From positions 171,318-235,317 of the forward strand of contig JACKQL020000077.1 of assembly GCA_018296165.2 (NCBI GenBank): a stretch of DNA of 64,000 nt. The letters run 5' to 3'. The notes under the pieces are model-generated. The model saw only the letters and a program-made list of their open reading frames with translations. It was not told where the DNA came from and did not search any database. This document shows, in pieces, positions 1 through 10,939 of the stretch. The stretch comes from Termitomyces sp. T153. Taxonomy: Eukaryota > Basidiomycota > Agaricomycetes > Agaricales > Lyophyllaceae. The translations under genes and the position numbers were made by a program. Positions within the stretch are counted from its first letter, which is position 1. Every line of letters starts with the position of its first letter.

Positions 1-197
1 TACAGTTGTTTTTCATGCTTCTGAAGCCTCTAAAGCATCACACCTGACCTAGAGAGTTCCCCAGACTTATTTTCTTTGGATCTCCCTCTGCCAGGTGAGT
101 AGTCATGTCTGTAGACACTGTACAATACTGAATAGACTTTGGATTTCCCTCTGCCAGTTGTGTGAATGAGCCACAGCCTCTAGAGGTTGCCCTTACA
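1..197 (+). mobile_element. Truncated gypsy-type LTR fragment (3' part)
   Basis: The sequence runs into the window from the left and ends in ccttaca. It shares the motifs ttctttggatctccctctg and cacagcctctagaggttgcc with the LTR ends at 46,778, 52,442 and (inverted) 31,403 and 38,306. It is therefore the downstream end of an old LTR of the same chromovirus group. No coding sequence is seen. Confidence 0.7.
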
Positions 198-591
198 TCC
201 ATAGAACTTGTAAGCTAGCATCATTACTCCATATCCTATAAATTAGAAGTCCTCAAATCTAATTGTGCTTAACAATATTAACAACAACATCCAGGATGTT
301 TTCTGCTTATATAAGGAGTGTCAGTTCCTAGTATTGTCTACTTTATTATTGTAACTCAATTAATAGTAATCCTTCTATAGTTTCATCAAGAACACTCAAA
401 GATATCTTTGATTTGATTGAGTCATTTCCTATTATGTTAACATTGAGCTCAAAATATTGTTTGTTTGCACCAAATAATAAGATTCTTATAATGCAAAGCA
501 CATAAGTGACAACAGCAGAATTGGAACCTGTTTACATCTGCTGCTATGACATGGCTATACATTCAAAACATACATAGAAGGAAACATATAC
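198..591. other. AT-rich spacer, no gene
   Basis: No convincing reading frame. A short stretch around 310-400 (agttcctagtattgtctac) resembles 45,575-45,660 in the transposon island, so part of this spacer is probably repeat debris. The 3' part flanks the downstream tRNA and contains the T-run expected at a Pol III stop on the minus strand. Confidence 0.4.
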
Positions 592-680
592 CGACGCCAG
601 CAGGATTTGAACCTGCGCCCTCAAAGAGGAACAGATTATCAAGTTCGAATCTGTCGCCGTAACCACTTGGCTATAGCGCC
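592..680 (-). tRNA. tRNA-Ser (anticodon CGA) with a 7-nt intron
   Basis: Read on the minus strand, the acceptor arm GGCGCTA pairs with TGGCGTC, allowing G-U pairs, followed by discriminator G. The anticodon stem ACAGA/TCTGT encloses TTCGAA, then cttgata, then A. The anticodon is therefore CGA, with a 7-nt intron at the canonical position one base 3' of the anticodon. A long class II variable arm (TCCTCTTTGAGGGC) confirms serine. The T arm is GCAGG-TTCAAAT-CCTGC. Without the intron, the 82-nt body is identical to the tRNA-Ser(AGA) at 59,150 except for base 34. It decodes UCG. Confidence 0.95.
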
Positions 681-2614
681 TCTTTGAGGATCGACTCAAT
701 ATACTATCATCTCATTGAAATTGGCTAAACCTCAGCCCATTTTCGTCAGGTTCAACACGAGCAGACCTGCGAGAATTGAAGCAGCGGTACGTTCTGCTCA
801 TGGATTAGATGTCAATGACCAATACCTCGCCGGCGACGACATCGCTGAAGGAATGATCAATTCATTTGGAAGTATAAATAAGTTTCTCGTTCGCTTTCGC
901 GGCTCGCCTTCAGAGGAGTTTGAAAACTACTCACCTCGATACAGTTTTGTATAGTCATTTGGAGTCGTCTACTTCCAATTCATTGCCCTACGTTTATTCT
1001 CTTCGAATTCATTGCTACCCACAAGGCCAGTGGTGTATGATTCGTTAGCATTTCTTCTCACGCTAACGTTCGACTTCATTCGATGGAGTCCAAGAAAGAA
1101 TTAACCTCTCGAGTAAGAACAAGAAGAAATCGTTTAAAAGCGTCTTTCGCGTACATTCTTCGGGGCGAGGACGAGACGAACAAGATATGTAGGGAATGGC
1201 CAAAACTTTCTCAGACAATCGAACCTACTACATCCCCAATCTCCGTCTCGACTTGATCAACATCGTTCTCAATGGTCTGGACCGTATCACCCAGATCCAA
1301 GTCTTCAATGCACGATTCGCACGCCGCAGGCTGGCAACACCCAGAGTTGGCATTGTAGAACCGTGGCCCGAAGAACTAAATACTTACGAAATTGACCCCA
1401 GCGTTAATGGCGCCGGTGAGGCATACACCATCAGTAGTGAGATCTAGCACATAATATGTGTGGAGCATACAGAGGAGAACTGAATTCGACTTACTGGCAC
1501 CTTCTTCAGCAGCAGCTTCAACACATGCTACCACTAAAGACAAACAGATTCAGACCCATGTTTTCATTGATATATCAAATATAGAATATGGGACAGACCC
1601 GTAGGAGCGAGGGCAGCAACACAAGCTATAGTTTGATATAATTAGGTTGGTAACATATTCAAGCAGAAACCGAACATACCACCAATATCGCACGCAGAGC
1701 GCATGTAAAAATGGCCAGAGGGAAGAGCGACGACAGTATGTATCATTACAAAAATACTGATTACAATGGCAAAGACGAATTGCATCTCGAAGAATCACGA
1801 GTGGGAGATAGTCGGTTTTCAAGAAGGGTTGTAAGTTGGATTACGAGAAGTATTGTAAGTTGGATTTCAGGAAGGATTGTAAGTCTTGACCAAAGGTCGG
1901 GAAAACGAAAGCGATGGACAGGCGAGCATATCCTTTCGAAACTTGGGATTATTTAACGTTTTCTAAATTGCAGCCATCATGATGAAGTGGAGACACCAGT
2001 GGACATGATAGATGCAACCACACATTTCCGACGTGATCTTGAATAGATCAACAGCTGCTTGACTCTGGAGGCATTTATCACCTCCAAGAGCAAAAGTAGA
2101 GGTAGGGTAGTATTGACTGAGAGATCTGACCTTGGACACAAAAAGCCACCTTGCAATGTGATTGTGATTGTTGGGCTCGACCGTTGCCTGTCTTTTTGAA
2201 CTTCAAGCGTCTTCCAGTCAAAAAGTGTTGGTATCTGCCAGCTGCTATCCTTGGAAATGCCACAAGAGTGTCAGCCTCCTGTCTCAGTTGTATATTTGAT
2301 CGCAAGGTGCGTATGTCACTTTGGGTCCGGGGCAACTGTCACTAGGGTATGGATGGAAGGATGTTTATGTAATGCCGGCAAGGCCACTTTGGACTAAGGG
2401 GGTGAGGCCGTACAGCTAAGTACGGCAGTTATGAAGATCGGATCTGTAACTGAGGAGAACTGGTCTTGATAAGATCTAGAGATAAGGATGTGACCATGAG
2501 GCAACTCGGACGGGACGACTTTTTGCCCCGATCCTTGTAATGGAATTTCTGTCGATGGGATCGACAGGTGCGTTTTCTGGAAGCTATGCATAATATTCGT
2601 CTTGATCACTACAG
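681..2614. other. Spacer with one weak ORF (1196-1447), no recognised gene
   Basis: An ATG frame on the plus strand at 1196-1447 encodes 83 residues with no domain I recognise. It could be an exon of an unresolved gene, but no supporting partner exon was found. Around 1830-1880 a short imperfect repeat (ttgtaagttggatt) occurs twice. The 5' exon of the BTB gene downstream must lie in the last few hundred bases, but I could not fix it. Otherwise nothing is seen. Confidence 0.3.
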
Positions 2615-3703
2615 GAAGATGGGCTCTACAATGCTGCGGTAAAACATCCTGTCTTCTGGTTCAACGACGGCTCTATCGTTCTTCACGTTGAAAATCAGGC
2701 CTTCAAAGTGCACAGGACGCTGCTTTCGCGCCATTCACGCTTCTTCGCTGAAACCGATCCCTCCGCTAATATGAATGACCGTTACGATCTTTCGTTAGAC
2801 TCATATATTTCTGTTGATCAAAGTCGGAATGTTCGAGCCAGGGACGTTGAGGTCTTGTTAGAGCACCTCTACCATGACGCGTGAGTCTCAAAGACAATAC
2901 GGAGAACTTCTTTTCGAAATGGACGTGCAGCTCTCTGCTTTCAGAAGACGAAATTCCTCGATTAGCTGCTGCTCTGCGAGTGTCCAGCCCTAAACAGCTT
3001 GATTTTCCGTCGATACATGCCCTAACAATGAAACGCTTGATTTCAGTTATACCAACAAAATACTCGCCCGGATTCCTCCCTGATGATCCCGAGGAGGCGT
3101 TGGAGCTGGCTACCGAATATGAATTACCTTTGGTGAGTTGATATTGCTTTGTAAAGAATTGACCCTGTGATTGATGTCTCCGCAACGAATTGGCAGATGC
3201 GGAAAGCCTTATACTACCATTTCGTGACATCCCCAAGTTCTTATTTCGATGCAATTTCTTATCATACTCAATCCCTCGGTGACTCGCCTCCACTGTCTGA
3301 AGCTGATTCAGACACAGTCAAACACGAAGCGGCCAATCAACCAAGGCGTCCACTCTCTCAGACTGATGCCAAACTTTGCGCGCAGCTTATGGAACGAATC
3401 ATTGAACATTTCACGCCCGTCCTCTTTACGCCTGCGACAACCCCACACATGGCATGTACCAACGTATTTGCGGATACTTGGATGTCCTTGGTGATACAGC
3501 CGGCCATTGAGGACAATGGAGTCTACAAGCCTCTCGAAACGCTAGAGCGTATCAAAAGCATCGATTGGGCAGATGCAGGTTTGTGTGCGGCATGTGTGAA
3601 GGAAAAGAACGAAGAGTGGACTCAGGAACAGCAGCATATCTGGAATACAATGGATACTTGGCTCGGTCTGGAGACAGGACAAATGATTCCTGTGTCTATG
3701 TAG
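2615..3703 (+). CDS. BTB/POZ domain protein (5' end unresolved)
   Basis: Three exons join in frame: 2615-2880, 2931-3132 and 3197-3703, separated by introns of 50 and 64 bp with GTGAGT donors and CAG acceptors. The N-terminal part reads HPVFWFNDGSIVLHVENQ, then FKVHRTLLSRHSRFF. This is the start of a BTB/POZ fold as found in the large families of single-BTB proteins of Agaricomycetes. The second exon continues with the helical part (EDEIPRLAAALRV, LPDDPEEALELATEYELP), and the C-terminal 168 residues follow without a known domain. BTB folds dimerise and often act as adaptors for cullin-3 ligases or transcription factors; which applies here cannot be told. The likely acceptor at 2614 (ctacag) implies an earlier exon carrying the start codon. 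No in-frame ATG lies close upstream in the simplest model. Confidence 0.75.
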
Positions 3704-3971
3704 ACTGATTAAGATCGCTTTGAAAATTTCAACGTGGTCGGATCTTCACCACTGCACAGGAATAAGCATTCTACTCTCATCTTTCATACCGAGCTCTCCT
3801 TGTTTGGCTCTCAGCTGTCCAAAGTTATATGTCATATGATTTCAATCAAGCTGACATTGGAAGCTTGAAAGCGAGAAGAATAATTACCGACGGTTGACCA
3901 AGCAGACTGATCGATTATAAACAAGTTCTTAGTAAACTCCCTTATTGTAAATGAGAAGCGTCTAGATATGA

Positions 3972-5049
3972 TTAGAGAATGTTTGTGCGGCTCCAAACCT
4001 TCCGTTGGTAAGTTAGAATGACGGGTATAAAATCAAGTAATCCAAAGTCTGGCCAATAGGTATCTATGAAGTGAATCTGAGTATCTTCACAACACTGCAA
4101 AGTAATCAGTTGTCGGGCAAATAAAACCTCATGAGCGCGAAACTCGCCTGCCAGAGGAGGTAGTCACTCAAGCGTTTTACGCCGCTAGTACGTACCAAAA
4201 CGTCCAGCGGTGGGCTGCCACCCAGCGACGTTAGCAGCTGGCGATCTATGTCATCCTCCGTGATTACTCTGTGGGTTAGACCAGGTAAATATCATTTCAG
4301 AATCGACATGATCACAACGAACCGATCATCGTTCGAGGCAATAGAATTCCGGACGCAAGATTGGACAGCCAACGTTATTTCATAACGAGAGGCGTACGGC
4401 ATGTGAAGGTTGAATATTGCACTATAATGGTGTCAATCATTCGATGGCTGGTCAACAACAGCAACGAACACATTATTATGGCGTGTCATGCGCTCTGCCC
4501 TGCGTACTGCCTTCTGAACCGATGCTGGGAGTAGCCCTACATTTCCCACGACATTCATTCGGACACCATATTGATTCAGAAGGTCGCTGCAGAAATCAGT
4601 TACACTTGAGATAGGAGCATTCATGTCGAGAGCTAACCCATGCGAAGCAATTTCTATGAGTTTCTCTTCTGCTAGGCTCATCAACGCCGCGACTTCATCC
4701 TCTGGCCGATTGAAGTTATCAATCGCAAATGCGAATACTGACACGCATTTTATGTTCAGTCGATAGCAGATTTCTAGCATCTGTGGACATTCGAATATTC
4801 AGGGTACGGGTGGTTCTTGGATCTATGCGTATAAGAAATCACACTGACCCTCCGTAGAACTAAGAAGCCTTCTTTGTGACCTTCCTGGACTCTTCTTTGG
4901 TGACTTCTCGCATACCGTCTGTTTCCATCCATAATAAACGCAACATGTCTCGGAGTAGGTCCAGCAACAATGACAGTAAGCAGGATTCGTTGCGCCTTCT
5001 CGACGAGTTTGTTTTTGAGCCACCGTAAGGCTTTGCGGAGTCCGAGCAT
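3972..5049 (-). CDS. RER2: Dehydrodolichyl diphosphate synthase (cis-prenyltransferase)
   Basis: Five exons on the minus strand (5049-4849, 4780-4470, 4421-4323, 4268-4148, 4094-3972) give an uninterrupted 284-residue protein, the usual size of the family. The enzyme adds isopentenyl units in cis to farnesyl diphosphate on the ER membrane to make the dolichol precursor for N-glycosylation and GPI anchors. Signature region I, HVAFIMDGNRRYA, is at residues 35-47 with the catalytic Asp41. Other conserved blocks are FAFAIDNFNRP, MTRHNN, ITEDDIDRQLLTSLGGSPP, RTSGVKRLSDYLLWQ and the C-terminal IHFIDTYWPDF. Intron 2 uses donor GTTCGT, which resolves what first looks like a frameshift. Intron 4 is GC-AG (gcgagt...cag). 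The gene is divergent from COG6 and convergent with the BTB gene. The symbol follows yeast; the paralogue SRT1 is an alternative name. Confidence 0.92.
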
Positions 5050-5165
5050 TTTGGAAATGCTGAATACGTATCCGTGGGAATGTATTCATTTCTCCATTTG
5101 TCATGTGACGGAACTAAATACTTACTTGTGTTTCCGCATCCTATGCTATATATCACTAACACAGT
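5050..5165. promoter_or_regulatory. Shared divergent promoter of dolichol synthase and COG6
   Basis: Only 116 bp separate the two start codons, which point away from each other, so both transcription starts and both 5' UTRs must fit here or overlap. A tatatat-like motif (gctatatatcacta) lies at about 5146-5160 near the COG6 start. I see no other clear element. Shared control is an inference from the spacing. Confidence 0.55.
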
Positions 5166-7878
5166 ATGGCTGCTGTGAAACCTTCAACATCCATTCTATC
5201 GCGTAGCTCGACTTCAAGCTCTCTAGCTTCAGAGAGCAGGCTGTCAACTGCTCCCCAGGTCAAAAATCCAGTCTCTGTACGGCTTTACAAAGTCTTGAGC
5301 AGCAATTTCGACGACAATGCGACCAAAGAGGCCTTAAAGACCCTCTCAGATCTCTATGTGACCTTAAAAGCTGAAGAACACAACGAGAAAAGCTCTTTAT
5401 CATCACACGAAGATGTCGAGAACGAAGGTCACGAGGATATGATACGTCAACCTGCTGTAGTTGCACTTGATGAAGCGGTACCTGGAGAATCGGCGGCTCA
5501 GGCTCGCCGACATATGCGCAAAGATATGGAGAACAAGCTCAGACAAGGTAGCGAGCAATTCTTGGAGGCGTTTGGGGATGTGGATCAAGTGTGTGAGTCC
5601 ATTATAGGTGTAGTCAGTAGGTGATTGATTGTCGTGCAGAAATTGGACCAATTGCAGCAACATATCAGTGCCATGCGGTTAAGTTGTGATGAGGCAGAAA
5701 ACCAATTCCTGCTGACCACGGACTCAAGCAAAATTCTGCTTGAGCGGGCCGGTAGCCTCAGGCAAGAGAGGTATGCGAATCATAGTAATCGTTCCGTTAG
5801 ATTATCGAACGCTTCCTCAGACAGGATGTCGAAAACAAAAAATCCGTCGTCACAGCTTTTCTAGCTCGGTATACCCTCACAGAACAGGAGAACGAGGCTA
5901 TCATTTCACGGGATGAACCTGTTGGACCTATTTTCTTCGCTGCCATGGATAGAACAGAGGCCATTCGAGACGATTGTCGAAGTCTTATGTCAGGGGAGGA
6001 TGGACCGATGCAGGCCGGGTGAGTGATGCAACTTACTCTTCAGGATCAATCTCTCATTATTTGATTTAGTATAGATATCATGGCGTCAACCTCTTCAAGC
6101 CTGGAGCAAGGTTACGAGAAGATTGTCCGTTGGTGCTCTCATGAGTTTCGGCAAAAAGGACGTGAGCTTCACTTTGAAGTTACTGCTACAATGCGAGAAG
6201 CCGTCAAGCGATTACGAAAACGTCCTGAGCTGTTGACGTCAGTCGTGTCGTTCTTTCTATCTGCATTCCATACTCATACCCATCTTTGCTCAGAGAAGTC
6301 CTCAGCATCTTATCTCAGACTCGCCAGACAACATTAATGTCTTCCTTTACAACCGCACTGACAAGAGGAGGACCTTCGGGTTTGCCACGCCCCATTGAAC
6401 TTCATGCCCATGACCCGCTTCGATACATCGGAGATATATTTGCATGGGTTCATCAGGCCGTAGCGGCAGAGCGTGAACTTCTCGAAACGCTATTCCAGGC
6501 AGCAAACCACAGGCGCATGGTTGGCAGTGTTCGTATATTTGATGGGAAGAGTGAGGAGGAAGACTGGATTCAAGAGCTCATGGATCTCTGCGTCGAGAAG
6601 TTGTGTATGCCTCTCAAGGTGTCCAAGATTATCAGATACGTTGTTAATTGATTACTTACCTTACCCCTTTCTTCCTAGGTTCGGGTACAGCAAACCATCC
6701 GCTCCCAAGAAAGTAGCATTATCTCGTATAAGATCGCTAATCTCATGCAATTCTACATGCTGACTATACGACGTACAATCGGAAATGACGCCCTTCTGTC
6801 GAAGACTCTACTTCAGTGAGTTCTCCGCTTTATTCTGCTCATATACATGATTGATTGGCCGACAGGGTCACAGACATTGCTTATTCAGTATTCTACGAGT
6901 CCATATCGATGCAAGGTCGATTGCTATCTCACGTGCAGCTTGTGAGTCCACTTTATTCCATGGATGCCTCATCTATCTTCATCGCGATCATCGAAGGAAA
7001 ATAATGATGTGTCTCTAACGCCTCCCCTCGCAATTTTGGACCATATTCAAATATTACGGGAGATTATGAATGTTTATCAATCCTCGCTTATCGAAGACGA
7101 TGAAAGCGGACAAGCTGCTGGTTTTGAGAAAATCTTGGATATTATGGTCGATCCCGCGATTGAAATGATCACTAGATCGAACAAGGAGCCATCACGCCTT
7201 GGAACGAAGTGGGATCAGCCTATCTATGCCCTTAATTGCCTGTGTTATATAAAGGTTCGTTCTATAACGGTACCCGCAACGTACTTCTTACCCTTCCCAG
7301 ACTGCCTTGGAATCGTTTTCATTCACGCGAGAAAAGGAAGCATCTATTAATGCTCTGATCGATGAACGAGTATCCTCACTGATAGAAGAACATGTCCGTG
7401 TACCACTTTGTTCTACTTTCAAACCTCATATCCAGTCAGTATGTGAATATCATGGTCGATGCACACATCCACCAAGTCGCAGCAATATGTGCCAACCGCC
7501 CCACAAATGTAAAAGTCTCTTCCATCTGTTTGTTTCCTACTCAAACTCGTTCAGGAACCTCTATCACGAATCCCTTTGATGCAACCTTCCGAGCTGCAAG
7601 TCACACTGCGGAACTTTTCACTCTGGCTATCTAGTCCAGATGTCGTTCAATCACCGCGGCTGTCGCAACTCACAGTGCAACACCTTCATGCTAAGATTCA
7701 TCAGACTGCACTTGAACGAATGGTTCGTGCATACGGCTTGATTTGTGAAGAAGTTAAGAGGCCCGAGAACAAGTATGAGGCGGCATCGACGTTATTAGGC
7801 AGTGAGAGACCTTTCGGTCAAATCCATCTGCTTCGTCAGATACTTGGAATTACTGATGAGTATGGGGAGGTGGCATGA
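5166..7878 (+). CDS. COG6: Conserved oligomeric Golgi complex subunit 6
   Basis: Eleven exons (5166-5588, 5640-5770, 5821-6018, 6070-6237, 6294-6618, 6679-6815, 6866-6941, 6997-7254, 7301-7393, 7440-7508, 7555-7878) splice into one 733-residue frame with every phase closing, a normal length for the family. COG6 belongs to lobe B of the COG tethering complex, which captures intra-Golgi retrograde vesicles and keeps glycosyltransferases in place. Diagnostic stretches are CDEAENQFLLTTDSS, then LLERAGSLRQER, the central DPLRYIGDIFAWVHQA, VQQTIRSQESSIISYKIANL, and the conserved tail PENKYEAASTLLGSERPFGQ. The first 60 residues are Ser/Thr-rich and probably disordered. Coiled coil is expected in the N-terminal third, as in other COG subunits. 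Introns are 46-60 bp. The gene is head to head with the dolichol synthase. Confidence 0.95.
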
Positions 7879-7970
7879 GCTGGCACGAGTCATGTCTCGA
7901 CATCAGCATCATTATAAGGCACAGGAGATAATCTAACGATCATAGACGCTTATATGATTACGCAACAAAA

Positions 7971-8020
7971 CGTGAACACCTCGTGAACACCTCGTGAACA
8001 CCTCGTGGAAACCTCGTGAA
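7971..8020. repeat. 11-bp tandem repeat downstream of COG6
   Basis: The unit cgtgaacacct is repeated three times exactly, then once as cgtggaaacct, then starts again. It lies 90 bp past the COG6 stop in the 3' flank. No function is suggested by the sequence. Confidence 0.85.
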
Positions 8021-8504
8021 TTTCCCAGTTGTCCTCAGTAAAAGTTAATCGAGCATGTAAGATCATGCCAGCACCCATATCGAGCTAATTTTGCCTATTA
8101 CGACGGAAGTCATCTCCTACATCTATTGTTCTCGATTTTCTTCAAGTTGTTGCCTAAGAATTCGCCTGAATTGGCCGGTGCAATACACGCCGTCTCCTTG
8201 AATAGCAACGACGTTAGTATATTTGTACTCAATTCAATCTGATCAAGTCATTAACAGATTTAGGTCACTAATAGTCGTGTTACCTACAGAGGACACGTCA
8301 GGACTCGTTATTCTCCCTGCATCGTGGAACAGGAATCATACCAAGTATTCTGATGACATTCCAACTTGATAATTCCAATGTCCGGGTCGCGGTGGAACGC
8401 ACTCATTTCGCTCGTGATCATGTTCCCTCGTCTCTTGGCCTCAGAGAGCGGCGTTCTAAGCGCCGTAGTAGGTACAATGAACGGGCAGAGGCAAGACAAT
8501 CATT
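8021..8504. other. Spacer upstream of a hypothetical gene
   Basis: Short overlapping frames at about 8310-8560 compete on both strands and none resembles a known family. This stretch may contain a 5' exon or the promoter of the hypothetical gene that follows. No clear promoter motif is seen. Confidence 0.3.
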
Positions 8505-9742
8505 ATGTTCTTTTGCTTCAACCGAACTTGTCTGAAGACCAGCTTTCTCCAGCGCTCAAATTCTAAGGCAGAGGAAGTCCAAAGAAGTCGTCGCAGATCA
8601 AGTGATCAGATTAACGGATCTGACGCCCAGAAAACTTATAATAAGTACATCAAACACTCGAAGATGGAAAGGACCGGTGTCGAAAGTTCTAACGGTGAGC
8701 CTCAAGATGTCCCTAAGAGTTACTACTCTCATGTCACGATCATATCACAAGGACTGCAGCTCGGTCCGTCCTACGAGTGTGGTGACCGTCAGCAATCTCG
8801 AAGATCTAAACGACGCTCTGTAGGGCCTTTTACCTTTGAAAATCGGAATGAATTTCACATTCATTTCTATGCCCAGCGAAAACATGATGCGTGTGTTCTA
8901 CCTGTCGTGGCGCATGTTGACAGACAATCCCGCGAAGCACGTCAGCTCAATTCTGAGCCTGAATCTCGGGATATCATTCAAGCAGACCTCTCTGACCATC
9001 TAATTCAATCCAATAAAGCCACGTGGGCTAGTCCACATCTCTGCGATCGGCCACCACAGGCACCTGGCATACTAAACGAATCTCGGAGAAAGAAGTTCAA
9101 AAAATACACTGCAGCCGAGACACTGCGCTGTGAACCTGAAAAAACTCATCGAAACATAGATTCTTCAAACCAGGTAGTTGGTATATCTCTCAGAGAACGT
9201 ATTGTAAAGCCGGATCAGCTGGCTCCGCCCTTTCAGCCCCGGGCCCTCTTAAACTCTGGAGGATACTCTGACCATGCCGTTAATCTGCATACACTGTCAA
9301 AGAATGAAAGTTCCGGATCTCCAAGAACTTGGTGGATATTCATAACCAAGAATGCCGGACGCTTACGTCGTAAAATAACTGATCTGAGGTTGTTTGGGCC
9401 TAAGCTGGCGAGTCCGTCGCACGCCATAGTCGATGAAACGACTTGTTCATCTTCCTCCAAGCCACATAATCCAATTAAATCTGGGTCTCGTCTCCTGCCA
9501 GGGGTACCGCAAGACCGCGGACCCCTCTTCATAAATCCATTGAAATTGAAACATACAAGTCCCTCCATGGAGCTAAACAGCATGTCGTTGGCAAGTTTTG
9601 ACACCTTCCCAAGGGAACGGCGCAAATCTTGGTTCCAACGAGTAAGTCCTTCATGTATTGACTAATATCTCATTCAGAAATCTCATCCCTCTTTTCTGAA
9701 ATTCAGACGATTTCAGGTAGTAAATTCATAGAAGTGTTCTAA
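8505..9742 (+). CDS. Hypothetical basic protein
   Basis: I do not recognise this product. An open frame of about 380 codons begins at ATG 8505. It likely splices at GTAAGT (9642) to an acceptor at 9706, adding about 11 residues before the TAA at 9740-9742. An alternative acceptor at 9677 would leave a 36-bp intron and a different tail. The protein is rich in Ser, Arg and Lys, has no membrane segment or signal peptide, and has a central part (FHIHFYAQRKHDACVLPVVA) that looks more ordered than the rest. The length of the frame and its G+C-neutral, CpG-containing composition match the neighbouring host genes and not the transposon island. The start is uncertain because an upstream exon is possible. 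Confidence 0.45.
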
Positions 9743-10157
9743 ATGGAGTCTTCGTACTTATAAAGTGAGTAACTGAGTATCTGCTCCTTCCGTGGCGAAT
9801 CGGACAATGAGTTTCTTCATGTATATAGATTGACCATTAGGCTAATGTCTCTCGGGCGTACTTTGCTCAACGTCCGTATTTCATCTTGGTCAAGTGCGCA
9901 ATCCCGGCGTGTTTATAAAATTTCGAGCCGGGATTACCAAATTGACATGCTTATTAGGAGACAATGAGTTCTTTCGTCTAACAACAAAGCACATAAGGTT
10001 AATGCAGGAACAAGAAACCCTTATCACGTTCTCCTAAGAGTACAATTGTGCACAGCCGCTATGTGGCAAAAACAAAGAAAAAACGACGCAAACTCGGATG
10101 CATAAAAAAAGCCACAACTGAGCTGACAGCTAGAATCTTCCGCACTCAACTTCTTAC
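9743..10157. other. Spacer, no gene
   Basis: No coding sequence recognised. A possible TATA motif (tttataaaat) is at about 9912-9921. It lies roughly 250 bp upstream of the next ORF, so its role is uncertain. Confidence 0.3.
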
Positions 10158-10781
10158 ATGTACACTCACCCACACACCACACGTACTCCTCAACCTGAAA
10201 TGGTGTGTTCGTCTCGAGCAGCGGATCAGCGGAAGTCTGCCCGCGTCGTGGCTAGCCGACGTCAGGCAGATGTGACGACATACACATACACATACAAGCT
10301 AGTCAAAGCGGACAAACCTGATTTGAGGCAGATTCGAGACTCCGAAGGCGATTTGTGGTTTATGGTTGAAGAACAACGTCATTATTCCGATTATACTCGA
10401 TCGGGGCGCCATCATCAACCAGTGGATAATTATGATAATCGTGATTATGACGGGACGACGACCTCACGGGGATTACAAAAGACCCGGAAGAAACTTGGAG
10501 GGAGCCACACTATGTTTATTTCTAGCGACGTGAACCCTCAGCAACACCCGGCGTTGGTAACAGTTTCTTCTGATGCCAGTATGAAGAAAGGGCAAGGCGA
10601 GCACCGGGGGAATTCACGAACGTTTGTCGCGGACACGGCATTCGAGGCTCGTTGTTGTACCACCCCACAAGATGCAGAATGGGCACAGTGGGCGATACAT
10701 GCAGCTTCAATGAGAAAGGGATCAAAGAGGGTGAGATTTAGGAGGGGGGATGTAAATTCGAAAGGAGGCACTACGCCTTAG
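10158..10781 (+). CDS. Hypothetical protein, small, low confidence
   Basis: A single frame of 207 codons from ATG 10158 (a second ATG at 10200) to the TAG at 10779. The composition is biased: Tyr/Thr-rich near the N-terminus (TTYTYTYKLV), then charged, Ser/Gly-rich and basic at the end. No domain, signal peptide or membrane segment is visible. It is the last non-repetitive stretch before the transposon island. It could equally be one exon of a longer gene or a chance frame. Confidence 0.3.
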   Translation: MYTHPHTTRTPQPEMVCSSRAADQRKSARVVASRRQADVTTYTYTYKLVKADKPDLRQIRDSEGDLWFMVEEQRHYSDYTRSGRHHQPVDNYDNRDYDGTTTSRGLQKTRKKLGGSHTMFISSDVNPQQHPALVTVSSDASMKKGQGEHRGNSRTFVADTAFEARCCTTPQDAEWAQWAIHAASMRKGSKRVRFRRGDVNSKGGTTP

Positions 10782-10939
10782 GTAGTTAATGGCTCATTGA
10801 GCCTTGAGGCTTTAGCTGGTGGCTCTTGTTGAGCAGAGACTTGATCGACCATACGTCATTGTCATATTACTCTATCTGTTTTTCCTTTTTAGGTTACCTC
10901 TCGTTTGTTTTCACTCTCTTTCTCGCCAAGACTAGCGAT

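Noticed and set aside
715..954. 79-codon frame after the first tRNA
   Set aside because: It opens with TTG and has no in-frame ATG near the start or homology; not a credible gene.
2078..2609. Short frames on both strands before the BTB gene
   Set aside because: They do not connect in phase with the BTB exons in any simple splice model, and show no domain.
4422..4469. Apparent frameshift between exons 2 and 3 of the dolichol synthase
   Set aside because: Using donor GTTCGT at 4469 instead of GTGTTC restores the phase (HNN-V-AIFNLHMPY), so the gene is intact.
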